Shown here: one piece after another, positions 35,071-43,931 of the stretch
Layout: each line of letters opens with the position of its first letter
Position numbering within the stretch: position 1 is the stretch's first letter
Assembly (NCBI RefSeq): GCF_002252475.1
Contig: NZ_NNRK01000017.1
Coordinates: 310,001 to 374,000, forward strand
From: Brucella rhizosphaerae
GTDB taxonomy: Bacteria > Pseudomonadota > Alphaproteobacteria > Rhizobiales > Rhizobiaceae
DNA: 64,000 bases
Direction of reading: 5' to 3'
Notes under the pieces: model-generated
Database searches by the model: none
What the model saw: only the letters and a program-made list of their open reading frames with translations
Told to the model about the DNA's origin: nothing
Translations under genes and position numbers: made by a program

Positions 35071-36186
35071 ATGTCATTTCTGAAAATTACTGATCTCTAC
35101 AAATCCTACGGCAACGTCTCGGTCTTGAAGGATATCAATATAGAGATCGAAGAAGGCGGTTTTCTGGTACTCGTCGGCCCTTCGGGCTGCGGCAAGTCCA
35201 CCTTGTTGAATACGATTGCCGGTCTTGAGCCGATTACGTCTGGCGATATTCTGATCAATGACCGCTCCGTTTCTGGCTTGCATCCTTCGCAACGCGATAT
35301 CGCGATGGTGTTCCAGTCCTACGCGCTTTATCCGAACATGACCGTGGGCGGAAACATCGCTTTCGGCATGGAAATTCGTAAGGTACCAAAGCCTGAGCGC
35401 GAGAAAGCCATTCAGGAAGTCGCGGATATTCTACAGATCGGCCATCTGCTGGACCGCAAACCAAGTCAGCTTTCTGGTGGACAGCGTCAGCGTGTAGCAA
35501 TGGGGCGCGCTCTGGTGCGCAATCCGCAAGTCTTTCTGTTTGATGAGCCGCTATCGAACCTTGATGCCAAGCTGCGCGTTGATATGCGGACTGAGATAAA
35601 GCGTCTGCATCATCGCATGAAGACAACAATTGTCTATGTTACGCACGATCAGATTGAAGCTATGACGCTTGCGACGAAAATAGCTGTTCTGAAGGACGGC
35701 ATGTTGCAGCAATTTGGTACTCCGGCTGAAATCTACAACAATCCGACCAATATGTTCGTTGCAGATTTCATGGGCTCGCCTGCGATGAACCTGCTTCATG
35801 CGACCATTGAGAACAATGGTTCTCAGCTTGCGGTGGTGCTTGAGCAGGGTGAGGGTGAAACGTTGAAACTCCCGCTGAAAGCTGCACCGCAAAGCCTCAG
35901 TAAATATGTGGGCAAGCAAGTGATTTTCGGAATCAGACCTGAAGCGCTGACTGATCCTGATGGCGCAGATCGAAATGCCCATTCGGTGGTCGAAGGCGAG
36001 TGCCTGATTGACGTTGTGGAGCCTGCCGGCTCGGACACATTTGCCGTAACGCGTATTGGCGGCAAGCAGGTTGTTGCACGATTGCGTGCAGATGCGCGCA
36101 TCGTTGCAGGACAAAGGTCGCAGCTTGCTTTCAATCTGGACAAGTCGGTGTTTTTTGATCCTGAGAGCCAGGCCCGTATTTTGTAG
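35071..36186 (+). CDS. Sugar ABC transporter ATP-binding protein (MalK/UgpC type)
   Basis: A 371-residue ATPase. Walker A GPSGCGKSTLL, Q-loop VFQSYALYPNMTVGGNI, signature LSGGQRQRVAM, Walker B VFLFDEPLSNLDAKLR, switch His VTHDQIEAM. The C-terminal MalK-like regulatory domain contains FGIRPEAL and SDTFAVTRIGGK. I prefer ATG 35071 (SD AAGGGA about 9 bases upstream) over an in-frame ATG at 35047 that lies inside the permease gene. Such ATPases sometimes serve several sugar importers. Confidence 0.88.
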   Translation: MSFLKITDLYKSYGNVSVLKDINIEIEEGGFLVLVGPSGCGKSTLLNTIAGLEPITSGDILINDRSVSGLHPSQRDIAMVFQSYALYPNMTVGGNIAFGMEIRKVPKPEREKAIQEVADILQIGHLLDRKPSQLSGGQRQRVAMGRALVRNPQVFLFDEPLSNLDAKLRVDMRTEIKRLHHRMKTTIVYVTHDQIEAMTLATKIAVLKDGMLQQFGTPAEIYNNPTNMFVADFMGSPAMNLLHATIENNGSQLAVVLEQGEGETLKLPLKAAPQSLSKYVGKQVIFGIRPEALTDPDGADRNAHSVVEGECLIDVVEPAGSDTFAVTRIGGKQVVARLRADARIVAGQRSQLAFNLDKSVFFDPESQARIL

Positions 36187-36212
36187 GGGCAATTAATTAC
36201 GATCCGTCTTTT

Positions 36213-36251
36213 GGACTGGTTTTATACGGAAGGTAGCTTAGCCTTCAGTCC
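36213..36251 (+). other. Nested stem-loop abutting the next start codon
   Basis: GGACTG (36213-36218) pairs with CAGTCC (36246-36251), and inside GAAGG (36229-36233) pairs with CCTTC (36242-36246, sharing one base). The outer stem ends at the base before ATG 36252, so folding would restrict translation of that gene or end the sugar operon mRNA. Confidence 0.4.
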
Positions 36252-36716
36252 ATGGTTGGCGAAGAGAGAGACATTTTCATCATTGCTTGGCGATTTCTCG
36301 TGTGGGCAATGGTGGCTACTGGCATCGCGAGTACTGCCCATGCGGAAAGTGGGGCAAGTTATCAGGCGCTGAAAGAACACTCAGCATTCGCGGATAAGGG
36401 AATATCAAAACTCAATCTGAATGCGTGCAGGCAAATATCTGGGTTCACGCTTCAATCGTCTGGCATTTTGCAGTCACCGATTGTCTGGTCAAAGCTTAGC
36501 TTACCAGCCACAGACAATCAGATCGTCTTTACAAGCACCAATTTCGTCATCGCTGAGGATTATACGCCGCTCATCGTTTTTACACGTTACGTTGTGATGC
36601 CTGACGACACAGTGGTTGTTACCATGCAAACAATCTTGCCCAAGACGTTTGATCTGGTAATGAACATCAAAACATTCCGATGCAAATTGGGTGATGGAAT
36701 CTCAGTGAGTTTCTGA
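36252..36716 (+). CDS. Hypothetical small secreted protein
   Basis: 154 residues, not recognised. A signal peptide is visible (RFLVWAMVATGIASTAHA, cleavage near AHA-ES). The mature part has two cysteines (NACRQISGF and FRCKLGDG) that could form a disulfide, and beta-strand-like stretches (VIAEDYTPLIVFTRYVVMPD, TVVVTMQTILP). No SD lies close to the ATG; a hairpin occupies that place. A strong terminator follows, supporting a transcribed unit. Confidence 0.55.
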   Translation: MVGEERDIFIIAWRFLVWAMVATGIASTAHAESGASYQALKEHSAFADKGISKLNLNACRQISGFTLQSSGILQSPIVWSKLSLPATDNQIVFTSTNFVIAEDYTPLIVFTRYVVMPDDTVVVTMQTILPKTFDLVMNIKTFRCKLGDGISVSF

Positions 36717-36756
36717 CTGGCCAGCTTCAATATTGAACGGCCCCTTTCAGAAAATG

Positions 36757-36791
36757 AAAAGGGTGCTCCCAAAAATAGGAACACCCTTTTT
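36757..36791 (+). terminator. Rho-independent terminator
   Basis: AAAAGGGTGCTCC pairs with GGAACACCCTTTT with one mismatch, loop CAAAAATA, and is followed by T. It ends the 36252 gene. Confidence 0.8.
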
Positions 36792-36835
36792 CATGCTTGC
36801 CTGGAGGGCAAAATTCTATAGTGCGGATGCCGCGT

Positions 36836-36937
36836 CTAACGCAGGAAGTCCAACCCAAGAAGACCGATTGCCAGTGCGGTATTCAGCGAAATGATCATCA
36901 TTCCGTAGACGATCGCTGTTCTAGTAATATCGCTCAT
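36836..36937 (-). CDS. 33-residue putative single-helix membrane peptide
   Basis: A short frame with a perfect SD, AAGGAGG (36951-36945), 7 bases before its ATG. The product begins MSDITRTAIVYGMM and continues IISLNTALAIGLLGLDFLR, then TAG. A short polar/basic head is followed by about 22 hydrophobic residues, the layout of small regulatory or transporter-associated membrane peptides. It is divergent from a DHA2 efflux pump, with TGTAACA operator repeats between. I know no family for it. The SD quality and clean codon frame make chance less likely. Confidence 0.55.
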   Translation of the reverse strand: MSDITRTAIVYGMMIISLNTALAIGLLGLDFLR

Positions 36938-36992
36938 TTTTCTACCTCCTTGAACCGCGACGCCTCCACATCGGATTCTAAAGCTCGAGAAC

Positions 36993-37062
36993 TGTAACAA
37001 AATGTAACAGCCTGTTACGCCTAGCGCAACCCATTTTACATAAATGTGAACGACTGTAACAG
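36993..37062. promoter_or_regulatory. Cluster of TGTAACA operator half-sites
   Basis: TGTAACA occurs at 36993-36999 and 37003-37009, CTGTTAC (the inverse) at 37012-37018, and CTGTAACAG at 37054-37062. TGTAACAG-C-CTGTTAC makes one inverted pair. TetR-family repressors of efflux pumps commonly bind GTAACA-type dyads. The cluster lies between the 33-residue peptide gene and the efflux pump; no TetR gene is in the window. Confidence 0.55.
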
Positions 37063-37229
37063 GCCGTGAGAAAATACCAAAGTCCGCGCAATTGGTTCAT
37101 CTATAAGTCAGTCACCGCATTGTGACGCGAAATTAACTGGCAAATTCTATAGAGACGCTACATAAAACATCAGTGATGAATGACTGACAAAGTCGTCCTT
37201 AATTCTCTGCTTTTATTCGGATTTTCATC

Positions 37230-38666
37230 TTGAACCGGATCGTTCCACTCGTACTCGCAATTGCTCTTTTCATGGAGCAAATGGACTCGAACGTTATTTC
37301 GACATCGCTGCCAGCAATTGCTGCTGATATCGGAACGAGCCCGATTGCATTAAAACTCGCATTGACGGCATATCTCGTCTCTCTTGCGGTTTTTATTCCA
37401 GTAAGCGGATGGATGGCAGACCGATTCGGTGCCAAGAATGTCTTCCGGGCCGCGATCGCAATTTTCGTTGTTGGCTCGCTTGCCTGTGCCGCTTCCAATT
37501 CGCTTGCTGCTTTCGTTGTTGCGCGGTTCCTGCAAGGGATGGGCGGCGCGATGATGACGCCCGTCGGGCGGTTGGTTCTCATACGTTCGACACCCAGAAG
37601 CGAACTTGTTTCCGCCATGGCGTGGTTGACAATTCCCGCGATGGTCGGACCGTTGGTCGGGCCCCCTGTTGGCGGCTTCATAACTACTTTCTTCTCATGG
37701 CATTGGATTTTCCTGATCAATGTGCCCATAGGGGTGATCGGGATATGGTTTGCGACCCGATTTTTGCCCGACAATGACGAACGGATCATCAAGCCTCTCG
37801 ACTGGCCGGGCTTCTTCTTGTCCGGCATCGCGATGTCGGGCGTGGTGTTCGGCCTATCAGTTGTAAGCCTTCCAGCGCTGCCACCGGTGATCGGTGTTGC
37901 GACTTTAGCCGTTGGGCTGGTCTGTTCAGTGCTTTACATCTTGCATGCCCGTCGCGTTAGCGACCCATTGCTCAATCTGAAACTCTTCGATAATCAGGTT
38001 TTCCGTTCTGCCGTGTTCGGCGGCAGCGTATTTAGACTGGGTATCGGCGCTATTCCGTTTTTGCTGCCTTTGATGTTCCAGCTTGGCTTCGGCATGTCAC
38101 CGTTTCAATCAGGTATGATGACATTCGTTTCCGCCATTGGTGCTATCAGCATGAAGTTTGGGGCCAAGCGCGTCTTCAGCTACTTTGGTTTCCGCAGAAC
38201 ACTGATGTATGGTTCGCTGATTTCTGCTGCATTTATCGCAGCAAATGGTCTTTTCTTTCCTGAAACACCTTATGGCTTCATCATCGGCTTTTTGCTGATT
38301 GGCGGATTTTTCCGATCAATGTTCTTTACCGGCGTCAATGCATTGGCTTTTGCAGAAATTCCGGATGCAAAGACAAGCCAGGCAACACCGATTACAGCTG
38401 TCGCGCAGCAGGTATCTATTGCACTTGGTGTCGCGATGGCTGGTGGGATTCTTGAAATCAGTATGGCTTTACGAGGAGCTCCGCTACAGCTTGCAGATTT
38501 CCATGTTGGTTTCTTCGTAGTCGCAGCAGTTTCCGCAACAGCCTTTTTCTGGTTTGCAAAACTGGCACCAGATGCAGGCCGTGAGCTTTCTGGTCCCGCA
38601 ACCATCAAATCCAAGAGCAAAGAGCGTGCAGCCCTGGAGGCTACAGACTCTGCCAACGGCAAATAA
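37230..38666 (+). CDS. MFS efflux transporter, DHA2 (EmrB/QacA) type
   Basis: A 478-residue drug/proton antiporter-like membrane protein with about 14 helices. Motif D1-like MEQMDSNVISTSLPAIAADI opens it, followed by loop SGWMADRFGAKNVFRAAI and the antiporter motif C region MVGPLVGPPVGGF. The first possible start in frame after a stop at 37200 is TTG 37230, with no SD, so initiation is weak or unusual. A hydrophilic tail follows the last helix. No EmrA-type adaptor is adjacent. Probably exports a toxic or signalling compound; substrate unknown. Confidence 0.8.
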   Translation: MNRIVPLVLAIALFMEQMDSNVISTSLPAIAADIGTSPIALKLALTAYLVSLAVFIPVSGWMADRFGAKNVFRAAIAIFVVGSLACAASNSLAAFVVARFLQGMGGAMMTPVGRLVLIRSTPRSELVSAMAWLTIPAMVGPLVGPPVGGFITTFFSWHWIFLINVPIGVIGIWFATRFLPDNDERIIKPLDWPGFFLSGIAMSGVVFGLSVVSLPALPPVIGVATLAVGLVCSVLYILHARRVSDPLLNLKLFDNQVFRSAVFGGSVFRLGIGAIPFLLPLMFQLGFGMSPFQSGMMTFVSAIGAISMKFGAKRVFSYFGFRRTLMYGSLISAAFIAANGLFFPETPYGFIIGFLLIGGFFRSMFFTGVNALAFAEIPDAKTSQATPITAVAQQVSIALGVAMAGGILEISMALRGAPLQLADFHVGFFVVAAVSATAFFWFAKLAPDAGRELSGPATIKSKSKERAALEATDSANGK

Positions 38667-38667
38667 A

Positions 38668-38690
38668 AAGGCGGTCGAGAAGACCGCCAT
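38668..38690. terminator. Convergent terminator between the efflux pump and rlmE
   Basis: Stem GGCGGTC (38670-38676) / GACCGCC (38682-38688), loop GAGAA. On the minus strand it is followed by TTTTTATTT, so it mainly ends rlmE transcription; the plus-strand tail is a weak ATTTCATC. Confidence 0.8.
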
Positions 38691-38715
38691 TTCATCGTCT
38701 TATGAAAACTTATGC

Positions 38716-39438
38716 TCAACCTTTAAAGTCGCGAGCCAGCAGATAGAGTTCGACAGATTCAGCACGTGATGCTGGCGGCTTGATGTGATGAACAGAACGG
38801 AACTTCTGCTTCAGCATGGCCAACAGGTCGGTTTCCGTGCCGCCCTGAAAGGTCTTGGTGAGGAAGTGACCACCTGGTTTCAGTACGGATACTGCAAAGT
38901 CGGCCGCCACTTCACAAAGATGCACCGTGCGCAAATGGTCTGTACGGCGGTGGCCGGTTGTCGGTGCCGCCATGTCTGAAATCACCAGATCAGGCTTGTC
39001 TCCGAGTGCTTCCATCAGCTTCTCAGGGGCTGCATCGTCGAGAAAGTCCATTTCCAGAAGAATGACGCCGGGCAGCGGATCAACATGCAAATAGTCGATC
39101 CCAACCACTTGCGGTTTTTCATCTGTTGAACCGACAATCTTGGCTGCAATCTGCGACCAACCACCAGGTGCGGCGCCCAGATCAATGATTTTCTGGCCTT
39201 TTTTGAGAAGGTCATAACGATCATTGATTTCAATCAGCTTATAAGCCGCGCGCGAGCGATAGCCGTCTTTCCTCGACTTGTGCACATATGGGTCGTTCAG
39301 ATGACGTTCCAGCCAGCGACGTGAGGATTCCTTGATCGTGCCCGCTTTTTTCTTCACACGAACGCGAAGATTGCTTGTGCCAGCACCGCCGCGTCCACCG
39401 GTTTTCGTGCCGCCTTTGTTTCCGCCTGCTTTGCTCAT
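38716..39438 (-). CDS. rlmE: 23S rRNA 2'-O-methyltransferase (U2552), RlmE/FtsJ
   Basis: A 240-residue SAM-dependent methyltransferase acting on the large ribosomal subunit A-loop. The SAM site is [18 protein letters not shown]; the K-D-K-E tetrad is spread over [36 protein letters not shown] and [14 protein letters not shown]. The N-terminus is Gly/Lys-rich ([20 protein letters not shown]), common in alphaproteobacterial orthologues. ATG 39438 starts 2 bases after the gppA stop, so the two genes are translationally linked. Confidence 0.95.
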   Translation of the reverse strand: MSKAGGNKGGTKTGGRGGAGTSNLRVRVKKKAGTIKESSRRWLERHLNDPYVHKSRKDGYRSRAAYKLIEINDRYDLLKKGQKIIDLGAAPGGWSQIAAKIVGSTDEKPQVVGIDYLHVDPLPGVILLEMDFLDDAAPEKLMEALGDKPDLVISDMAAPTTGHRRTDHLRTVHLCEVAADFAVSVLKPGGHFLTKTFQGGTETDLLAMLKQKFRSVHHIKPPASRAESVELYLLARDFKG

Positions 39439-39440
39439 CT

Positions 39441-40964
39441 TCAATGCCTGTTTCTTAGGTCTGTTTTACCGCCAGTTTTGACGGTTTGGGCGCGGTTATG
39501 GCGCCAGGCACCGTCACGCGACATGAGTTCGGTCAATATGCCCTCGCGCAGACCGCGATCAGCAACAAGAAGTTTTTCACTCGGCCAGACATTACGTATA
39601 GCATCGAGAATAGCACAACCCGCAAGCACGAGATCGGCTCGGTCTGCACCAATACAAGGATTAGCAACCCGCGCGTCAAAATCCCATGATAGGAGACGGC
39701 TTGTCATCTGTGTCACCTCGTCTGATCCCATCCACATACCATCGACGCGACGTCGATCATAGCGCTCCAGTCCGAGATGAATGCCAGCGAGTGTGGTGAC
39801 TGTACCCGATGTGCCAAGCAGATGAAAACGTGAACTTGCTGCGAGTTGACCGAGACAGTTACGCTCGGAAAAACCGGAAAGCAGTTCCGTGACATGGCCG
39901 ACCATGGCGTCGAAGCTTTCCTGTGTGACGTTACGTCCGCCGAAGCGTTCGGCCAATGTCACAACACCGACAGGCAAGGAAGTCCACGCGGTAATATGCT
40001 CAGCCAGACGCGGCGAACGGCGTTGGGATACGTCAATCAGCGCGATTTCTGACGACCCGCCACCAATATCGAAAAGTACAACCGCATCGGTCTCACGTGT
40101 TACGAGCGTTCCACAACCTGAAACAGCAAGGCGTGCTTCTGTCTGGCGGTCGACAATTTCCAGCTCAAGCCCTGTTTCTTCAAGGACACGGGCGAGAAAC
40201 TCTTCGCCATTGGCGGCAGAGCGGCAAGCTTCTGTTGCGATCAGGCGCGCGCGCCTGATCTTGCGGGCGGCAAGCTTGTCGCGGCAGATTTTGAGCGCAT
40301 CAATTGCACGTTGCATAGCGTGTTCGCTTAAGCGCCCGGATGCGCTGAGGCCTTCACCGAGGCGCACAATACGCGAAAATGCATCCACCACGCGGAACTG
40401 CCCCGGACGTGTGGGCGACGCGATCAGCAGGCGACAATTGTTGGTGCCAAGATCCAGCGCCGCATATAGCGGTGCTTCCTGGAGATTGCTGCGCGGATGA
40501 TGCGTTCCACTATGGCTACGCTTGGGTTGCTGTGATTGTCCCTGAGCGCCGTCCGAACGGGGAGTGGCATTTTGGGCCTTCGCTACATTGTCCGGGTGTG
40601 AAGGCACGCCACTCTGCTGTCGGGCCTGCTTTTTCTTGCGGGCGCGGCGACGGCGATTCGATATCTTTCCGGCTGGCTTGCCATCGGCAGATTTGGCATC
40701 AGCCACAGGAATTTCAGCAACGGCTGGTTTTTGCGTAAGCGCCTCCGCACCGCGAGAAACTTTCCCACGATTGCGACGGCGTGCACGCTTGCGCTGGCTT
40801 TGCGAGCCCTTGCTTTCCGTATCTGAGCGTCCTGAATCGGAGGCATTGGGTGCCTTGCCGACTTCTGAAACGGCTTCCTTGCGCGGTTTGCGCTTGCCGT
40901 TCTCGGGCGGATTCCGGGTCTGTAGATTGCCCGTCTGTCCACCGGACGCCCCTTGTTGCGCCAT
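39441..40964 (-). CDS. Ppx/GppA phosphatase family protein with long basic N-terminal extension
   Basis: About 507 residues. The C-terminal ~340 are a canonical exopolyphosphatase/pppGpp phosphohydrolase domain of the actin-like fold: [66 protein letters not shown]. The first ~165 residues are low-complexity and strongly basic ([20 protein letters not shown]), like RNA-binding disordered regions. ATG 40964 has GAGGAG 11 bases upstream; a TTG at 41051 would add 29 residues. Coupled to rlmE, so the pair may link ribosome maturation with the stringent response (inference). Confidence 0.88.
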   Translation of the reverse strand: MAQQGASGGQTGNLQTRNPPENGKRKPRKEAVSEVGKAPNASDSGRSDTESKGSQSQRKRARRRNRGKVSRGAEALTQKPAVAEIPVADAKSADGKPAGKISNRRRRARKKKQARQQSGVPSHPDNVAKAQNATPRSDGAQGQSQQPKRSHSGTHHPRSNLQEAPLYAALDLGTNNCRLLIASPTRPGQFRVVDAFSRIVRLGEGLSASGRLSEHAMQRAIDALKICRDKLAARKIRRARLIATEACRSAANGEEFLARVLEETGLELEIVDRQTEARLAVSGCGTLVTRETDAVVLFDIGGGSSEIALIDVSQRRSPRLAEHITAWTSLPVGVVTLAERFGGRNVTQESFDAMVGHVTELLSGFSERNCLGQLAASSRFHLLGTSGTVTTLAGIHLGLERYDRRRVDGMWMGSDEVTQMTSRLLSWDFDARVANPCIGADRADLVLAGCAILDAIRNVWPSEKLLVADRGLREGILTELMSRDGAWRHNRAQTVKTGGKTDLRNRH

Positions 40965-41125
40965 TCCTGCAGGGCGCTCCTCGGGGTTCTTCAAGGTTTT
41001 TATCCTTATGGCGCCGCGCGAACCTGAAAGGACGCAAGCAAGGCGCTTCAATTTTTACGTTGCCCTTAATGTAACAGCGCTTTGGGCATTTACCAAGGGG
41101 CAGGCAGGGAACTGTCATTGGAAAA

Positions 41126-41206
41126 TTGATAAAACTACTAATGATTTTATTAAGGACCATATGACCAAGGGCTTTCGTTGGTCGCAAAAGCCCCTGGTTT
41201 TGTTTT
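41126..41206 (+). ncRNA. Candidate short transcript: promoter-like boxes followed by a terminator hairpin
   Basis: TTGATA (41126-41131), 16 bases, TATTAA (41148-41153), then within 15 bases a hairpin AGGGCTTT ... AAAGCCCCT (41168-41195) followed by GGTTTTGTTTT. No gene on this strand leads into the hairpin, so a tiny RNA or a 15-codon leader frame starting at 41161 are the options. Weakly supported. Confidence 0.3.
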
Positions 41207-41258
41207 AACGCGCATCTTATCCGAGTATAGTTTCACACTTTTCGGAGCGCGCTCTAGA
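41202..41258. repeat. Intergenic palindromic repeat, family B
   Basis: GTTTTAACGCGCATCTTATC ... CACACTTTTCGGAGCGCGCTCTAGA. Arms ATCCGA/TTCGGA flanked by GCGC. Its last bases CTA are the stop codon (minus strand TAG) of the neighbouring ATPase gene. Confidence 0.82.
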
Positions 41259-42015
41259 TATCGTAGCTATGTGCCGCGTTGATCGTGGCCACGAACTGCT
41301 TGGTGCGTTCGCGTGCCGGAGTGACGAACACGTCGTGCGCACTGCCCGTTTCGATAATATTGCCCGACTCCAGAAACACGACATTCTGCGCGATCTTGGA
41401 AGCAAGGCGTAAATCATGCGTTGCTATGACCATTGTCGTGCCCTCCTTGGCGAGCTTGCTCAACACATCTACAACTTCAGATGCCAATTCTGGATCAAGT
41501 GCCGATGTCGGCTCGTCACACAGAAGTACGCGCGGTGAAGGTGCGAGCGCGCGCGCTATGGCGATACGCTGTTGCTGTCCGCCGGAAAGGGTAGCAGGCC
41601 AAGCATCGGCCTTGTGGGCCATTCCGACCTTTGTCAACAGTTCCATTGCCCGTTCTTGTGCCTTTGCCTTTGGCCATTTCAGGACTGTAATGAGGCCTTC
41701 CATTACGTTCTGGATGGCTGTCTGGTGTGGGAAGAGCTGGAAATTCTGAAACACCATGCCGGTCTGGCGGCGGATCGATTGGATTGCCTGCCAACTCGGT
41801 TTCCGGCCCGGATCAAGAGTGATGCTTTGACCACCAAGAACCAATGTGCCGGAAGTTGGAATCTCGAGCAGATTAATGCAACGAAGCAAGGTGCTCTTGC
41901 CACCACCCGATGGGCCGACAAGTGCCGTAACTGTGCCTTCGGCGATCTTCACATTGATATCATTGAGGATAACAACGTTATCGAAGCTTTTTACGATATT
42001 TTTGAGCTCGATCAT
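41254..42015 (-). CDS. Polar amino acid (cystine-type) ABC transporter ATP-binding protein
   Basis: A 253-residue ATPase of the PAAT class. Walker A GPSGGGKSTLL (Gly in place of the usual Cys/Ser), Q-loop VFQNFQLFPHQTAIQNV, signature LSGGQQQRIAI, Walker B VLLCDEPTSALDPEL, switch His IATHDLRLA. The ATG overlaps the permease stop (ATGA). It is the last gene of a three-gene minus-strand operon. Its stop codon is supplied by a family B repeat. Confidence 0.9.
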   Translation of the reverse strand: MIELKNIVKSFDNVVILNDINVKIAEGTVTALVGPSGGGKSTLLRCINLLEIPTSGTLVLGGQSITLDPGRKPSWQAIQSIRRQTGMVFQNFQLFPHQTAIQNVMEGLITVLKWPKAKAQERAMELLTKVGMAHKADAWPATLSGGQQQRIAIARALAPSPRVLLCDEPTSALDPELASEVVDVLSKLAKEGTTMVIATHDLRLASKIAQNVVFLESGNIIETGSAHDVFVTPARERTKQFVATINAAHSYDI

Positions 42016-42692
42016 GCGTTAGTCTCCAATGTTCCGCCATAGCGTCTGAAGCGCTTTTCGAGCCGGGCCTGAAGATGGGACAGGACTGTGCTGAGCGCAA
42101 GATAAATCAGCGCGGCTTCGATATAGAGAATCAACGGCTCATAGGTGGTTGCCACAATGCGCTGTGCGGACTGGAAAAGCTCTGGCACCGTAATTGCTGC
42201 GGCAAGCGAGGTGTCTTTTACCAGCGAGATAAAAGTGTTCGATAGCGGCGGTACAGCGGTGCGGGTGGCCTGTGGCAGGATCGTGCGGATCAGTGCCTGA
42301 CGCCAGCTCATACCAATCGAATAGGCAGCTTCCCATTGTCCTTTTGGCACTGAGGAAATGACAGCGCGAATGACTTCGGAGCTGTAGGCGCCGACATTGA
42401 GCGAAAAGCCAATGACCGCGGCCGTGAAGGCATCGAGATAAATGCCCGCGCTCGGTAAGCCGTAGAAGATTACGAACAACTGCACCAGCATCGGCGTGCC
42501 GCGGAAAATCCACACGTAGAAACGCGCGATGAGCGAAACCGATACTGGCGAGAACAGGCGTACCAGCGCAGTGAGAAGTCCGAGGGACAGTCCAAAAATG
42601 AAGGACAGAATTGTCAAAGGGATGGTGAACATCAGCCCGGCCCAAAGCAGGGTGGGCAAGGAATCCGCCATGAGTTGAAGCCAATCGGGCAC
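42012..42692 (-). CDS. Polar amino acid (cystine-type) ABC transporter permease
   Basis: A 226-residue His/Glu/Gln/Cys-type permease with the opening WAGLMFTIPLTILSFIFGL and the motif YVWIFRGTPMLVQLFVIFYG, then the coupling loop EAAYSIGMSWRQALIRTILP near residue 122. A single permease gene implies a homodimer in the membrane, as in TcyL/YecS. Confidence 0.9.
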   Translation of the reverse strand: MPDWLQLMADSLPTLLWAGLMFTIPLTILSFIFGLSLGLLTALVRLFSPVSVSLIARFYVWIFRGTPMLVQLFVIFYGLPSAGIYLDAFTAAVIGFSLNVGAYSSEVIRAVISSVPKGQWEAAYSIGMSWRQALIRTILPQATRTAVPPLSNTFISLVKDTSLAAAITVPELFQSAQRIVATTYEPLILYIEAALIYLALSTVLSHLQARLEKRFRRYGGTLETNA

Positions 42693-42929
42693 GTGTTCTG
42701 TCCTTAAAATGGGAGATTCCAGAAATAGATGCGCTTAGGAATGGTATATAGGCACAACAAAAGGAAGCCGGAAACATGTCCCGGCTCCCTTAGTGCGTTT
42801 CTTAATTTGATTCAAACAGGAGAAACGCTCTGAACATTTGCTTTTTCGTATTATTCTACGCAAAACCGCTACGCACTTTTGCTGGAAATACTCTAATCGC
42901 AATAATCCGAAACTTAACTGAGTCCCAGA
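42693..42929. repeat. Hairpin-rich gap with family A repeat in the cystine operon
   Basis: Three structures: an imperfect hairpin GAAGCCGG/CCGGCTCC (42763-42787); GCGTTTCT/AGAAACGC (42795-42802 with 42821-42828); and a family A repeat (42850-42898) whose minus-strand core AGTATTTCCAGCAAAAGTGC is identical to the copy after fbpB. They separate binding-protein from permease genes and probably attenuate the latter. Confidence 0.7.
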
Positions 42930-43703
42930 TTACTTGGAAACATCCTGACCGAAATATTTCTGCGAAATCTTGTCGTAAGTGCCGTCAGCCTTGATTTCAT
43001 CCAGAGCTTTGTTGATTGCAGCTACCAGGTCGTCATCACCCTTGCGAACGATGATGCCTGAAGCATCCGCATTTTCCTTTTCAGCAACAACCTTCACAGG
43101 TGCGTTTGGCTGATGCTTCTTGAAATCAAGGTAGGAAAGGCTGTCATTGAGTGTTGCGTCAGCACGACCTGTCAGAACCAGCTGGATCGACTGATCGAAG
43201 CCATCGGTTGCAACCAGTTCTGCACCGGCTTCCTTGGCAATACGGCCATAATTACTGGTCAGAGACTGAGCAGACTTCTTGTCTTTGAGGTCGGCAAAAT
43301 CCTTGATCGTATCGTCCTTGTCATTGACGATAAGAACGACCTTAGAAACGATATATGGGTTTGAGAAGGCGAACTTCTTCTGGCGTTCTTCAGTGATACC
43401 AACCTGGTTGATGACCGCATCATAGCGCTTGACGTCGAGACCGGCGATAAGACCGTCCCACTTGCCTTCAACGAATTCTGGCTTCACGCCGAGCTTCTGA
43501 GCCACAGCTTCACCGATTTCCACGTCAAAACCGACAAGTTTGTTTTCCTTGTCGTGGAAAGTGAATGGCGCATAGGTGCCTTCTGTGCCGATCTTGAGCA
43601 CGCCTGCCGATTTGATGGCATCGAGGTTCTCACCGGCCAGAGCGGTAGAGAGTAAAGCTGCCTGGAGAACACCCACAGTGGCAAGGATTTTTGCGAACTT
43701 CAT
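42930..43703 (-). CDS. Cystine-type amino-acid-binding protein (FliY/TcyJ-like)
   Basis: A 257-residue periplasmic binding protein of SBP family 3, with signal peptide (VGVLQAALLSTALA). EGTYAPFTFHDKENKLVGFDVEIGEAVAQ and KWDGLIAGLDVKRYDAVINQVGITEER resemble, from memory, E. coli FliY (cystine) more than glutamine or histidine binders. Specificity is inferred from that likeness only. It is first in its operon; the 228 bases upstream are AT-rich with no gene. Confidence 0.82.
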   Translation of the reverse strand: MKFAKILATVGVLQAALLSTALAGENLDAIKSAGVLKIGTEGTYAPFTFHDKENKLVGFDVEIGEAVAQKLGVKPEFVEGKWDGLIAGLDVKRYDAVINQVGITEERQKKFAFSNPYIVSKVVLIVNDKDDTIKDFADLKDKKSAQSLTSNYGRIAKEAGAELVATDGFDQSIQLVLTGRADATLNDSLSYLDFKKHQPNAPVKVVAEKENADASGIIVRKGDDDLVAAINKALDEIKADGTYDKISQKYFGQDVSK

Positions 43704-43882
43704 TTTGAGGCTACCTGTAAAATTATTCGGTGAGACGTAAAATACAGGAATTTCATTCTAATGAAGCGTCGAAAACCACAGCCTTAGCCTCACTTGAAGA
43801 AATTATTTCTATTTTATTATCAATTACGGCAATCTGAATCCGTATATCGGTATTTGGCAATTTCTGGTTCTAAACCACAATG

Positions 43883-43905
43883 AAAAACGCCGCCTTTCGG
43901 CGGCG
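43883..43905 (-). terminator. Rho-independent terminator of the oxoprolinase gene
   Basis: On the minus strand a 7-bp GC-only stem (CGCCGCC/GGCGGCG) with loop GAAA is followed by GTTTTTCA. It begins about 27 bases after the stop codon. Confidence 0.9.
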
Positions 43906-43931
43906 CTATATGTGTAGAACTGCCTCAGTAA

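Noticed and set aside
37200..37229. An ATG start for the DHA2 efflux pump
   Set aside because: A stop codon at 37200-37202 closes the frame and no ATG or GTG follows before TTG 37230.
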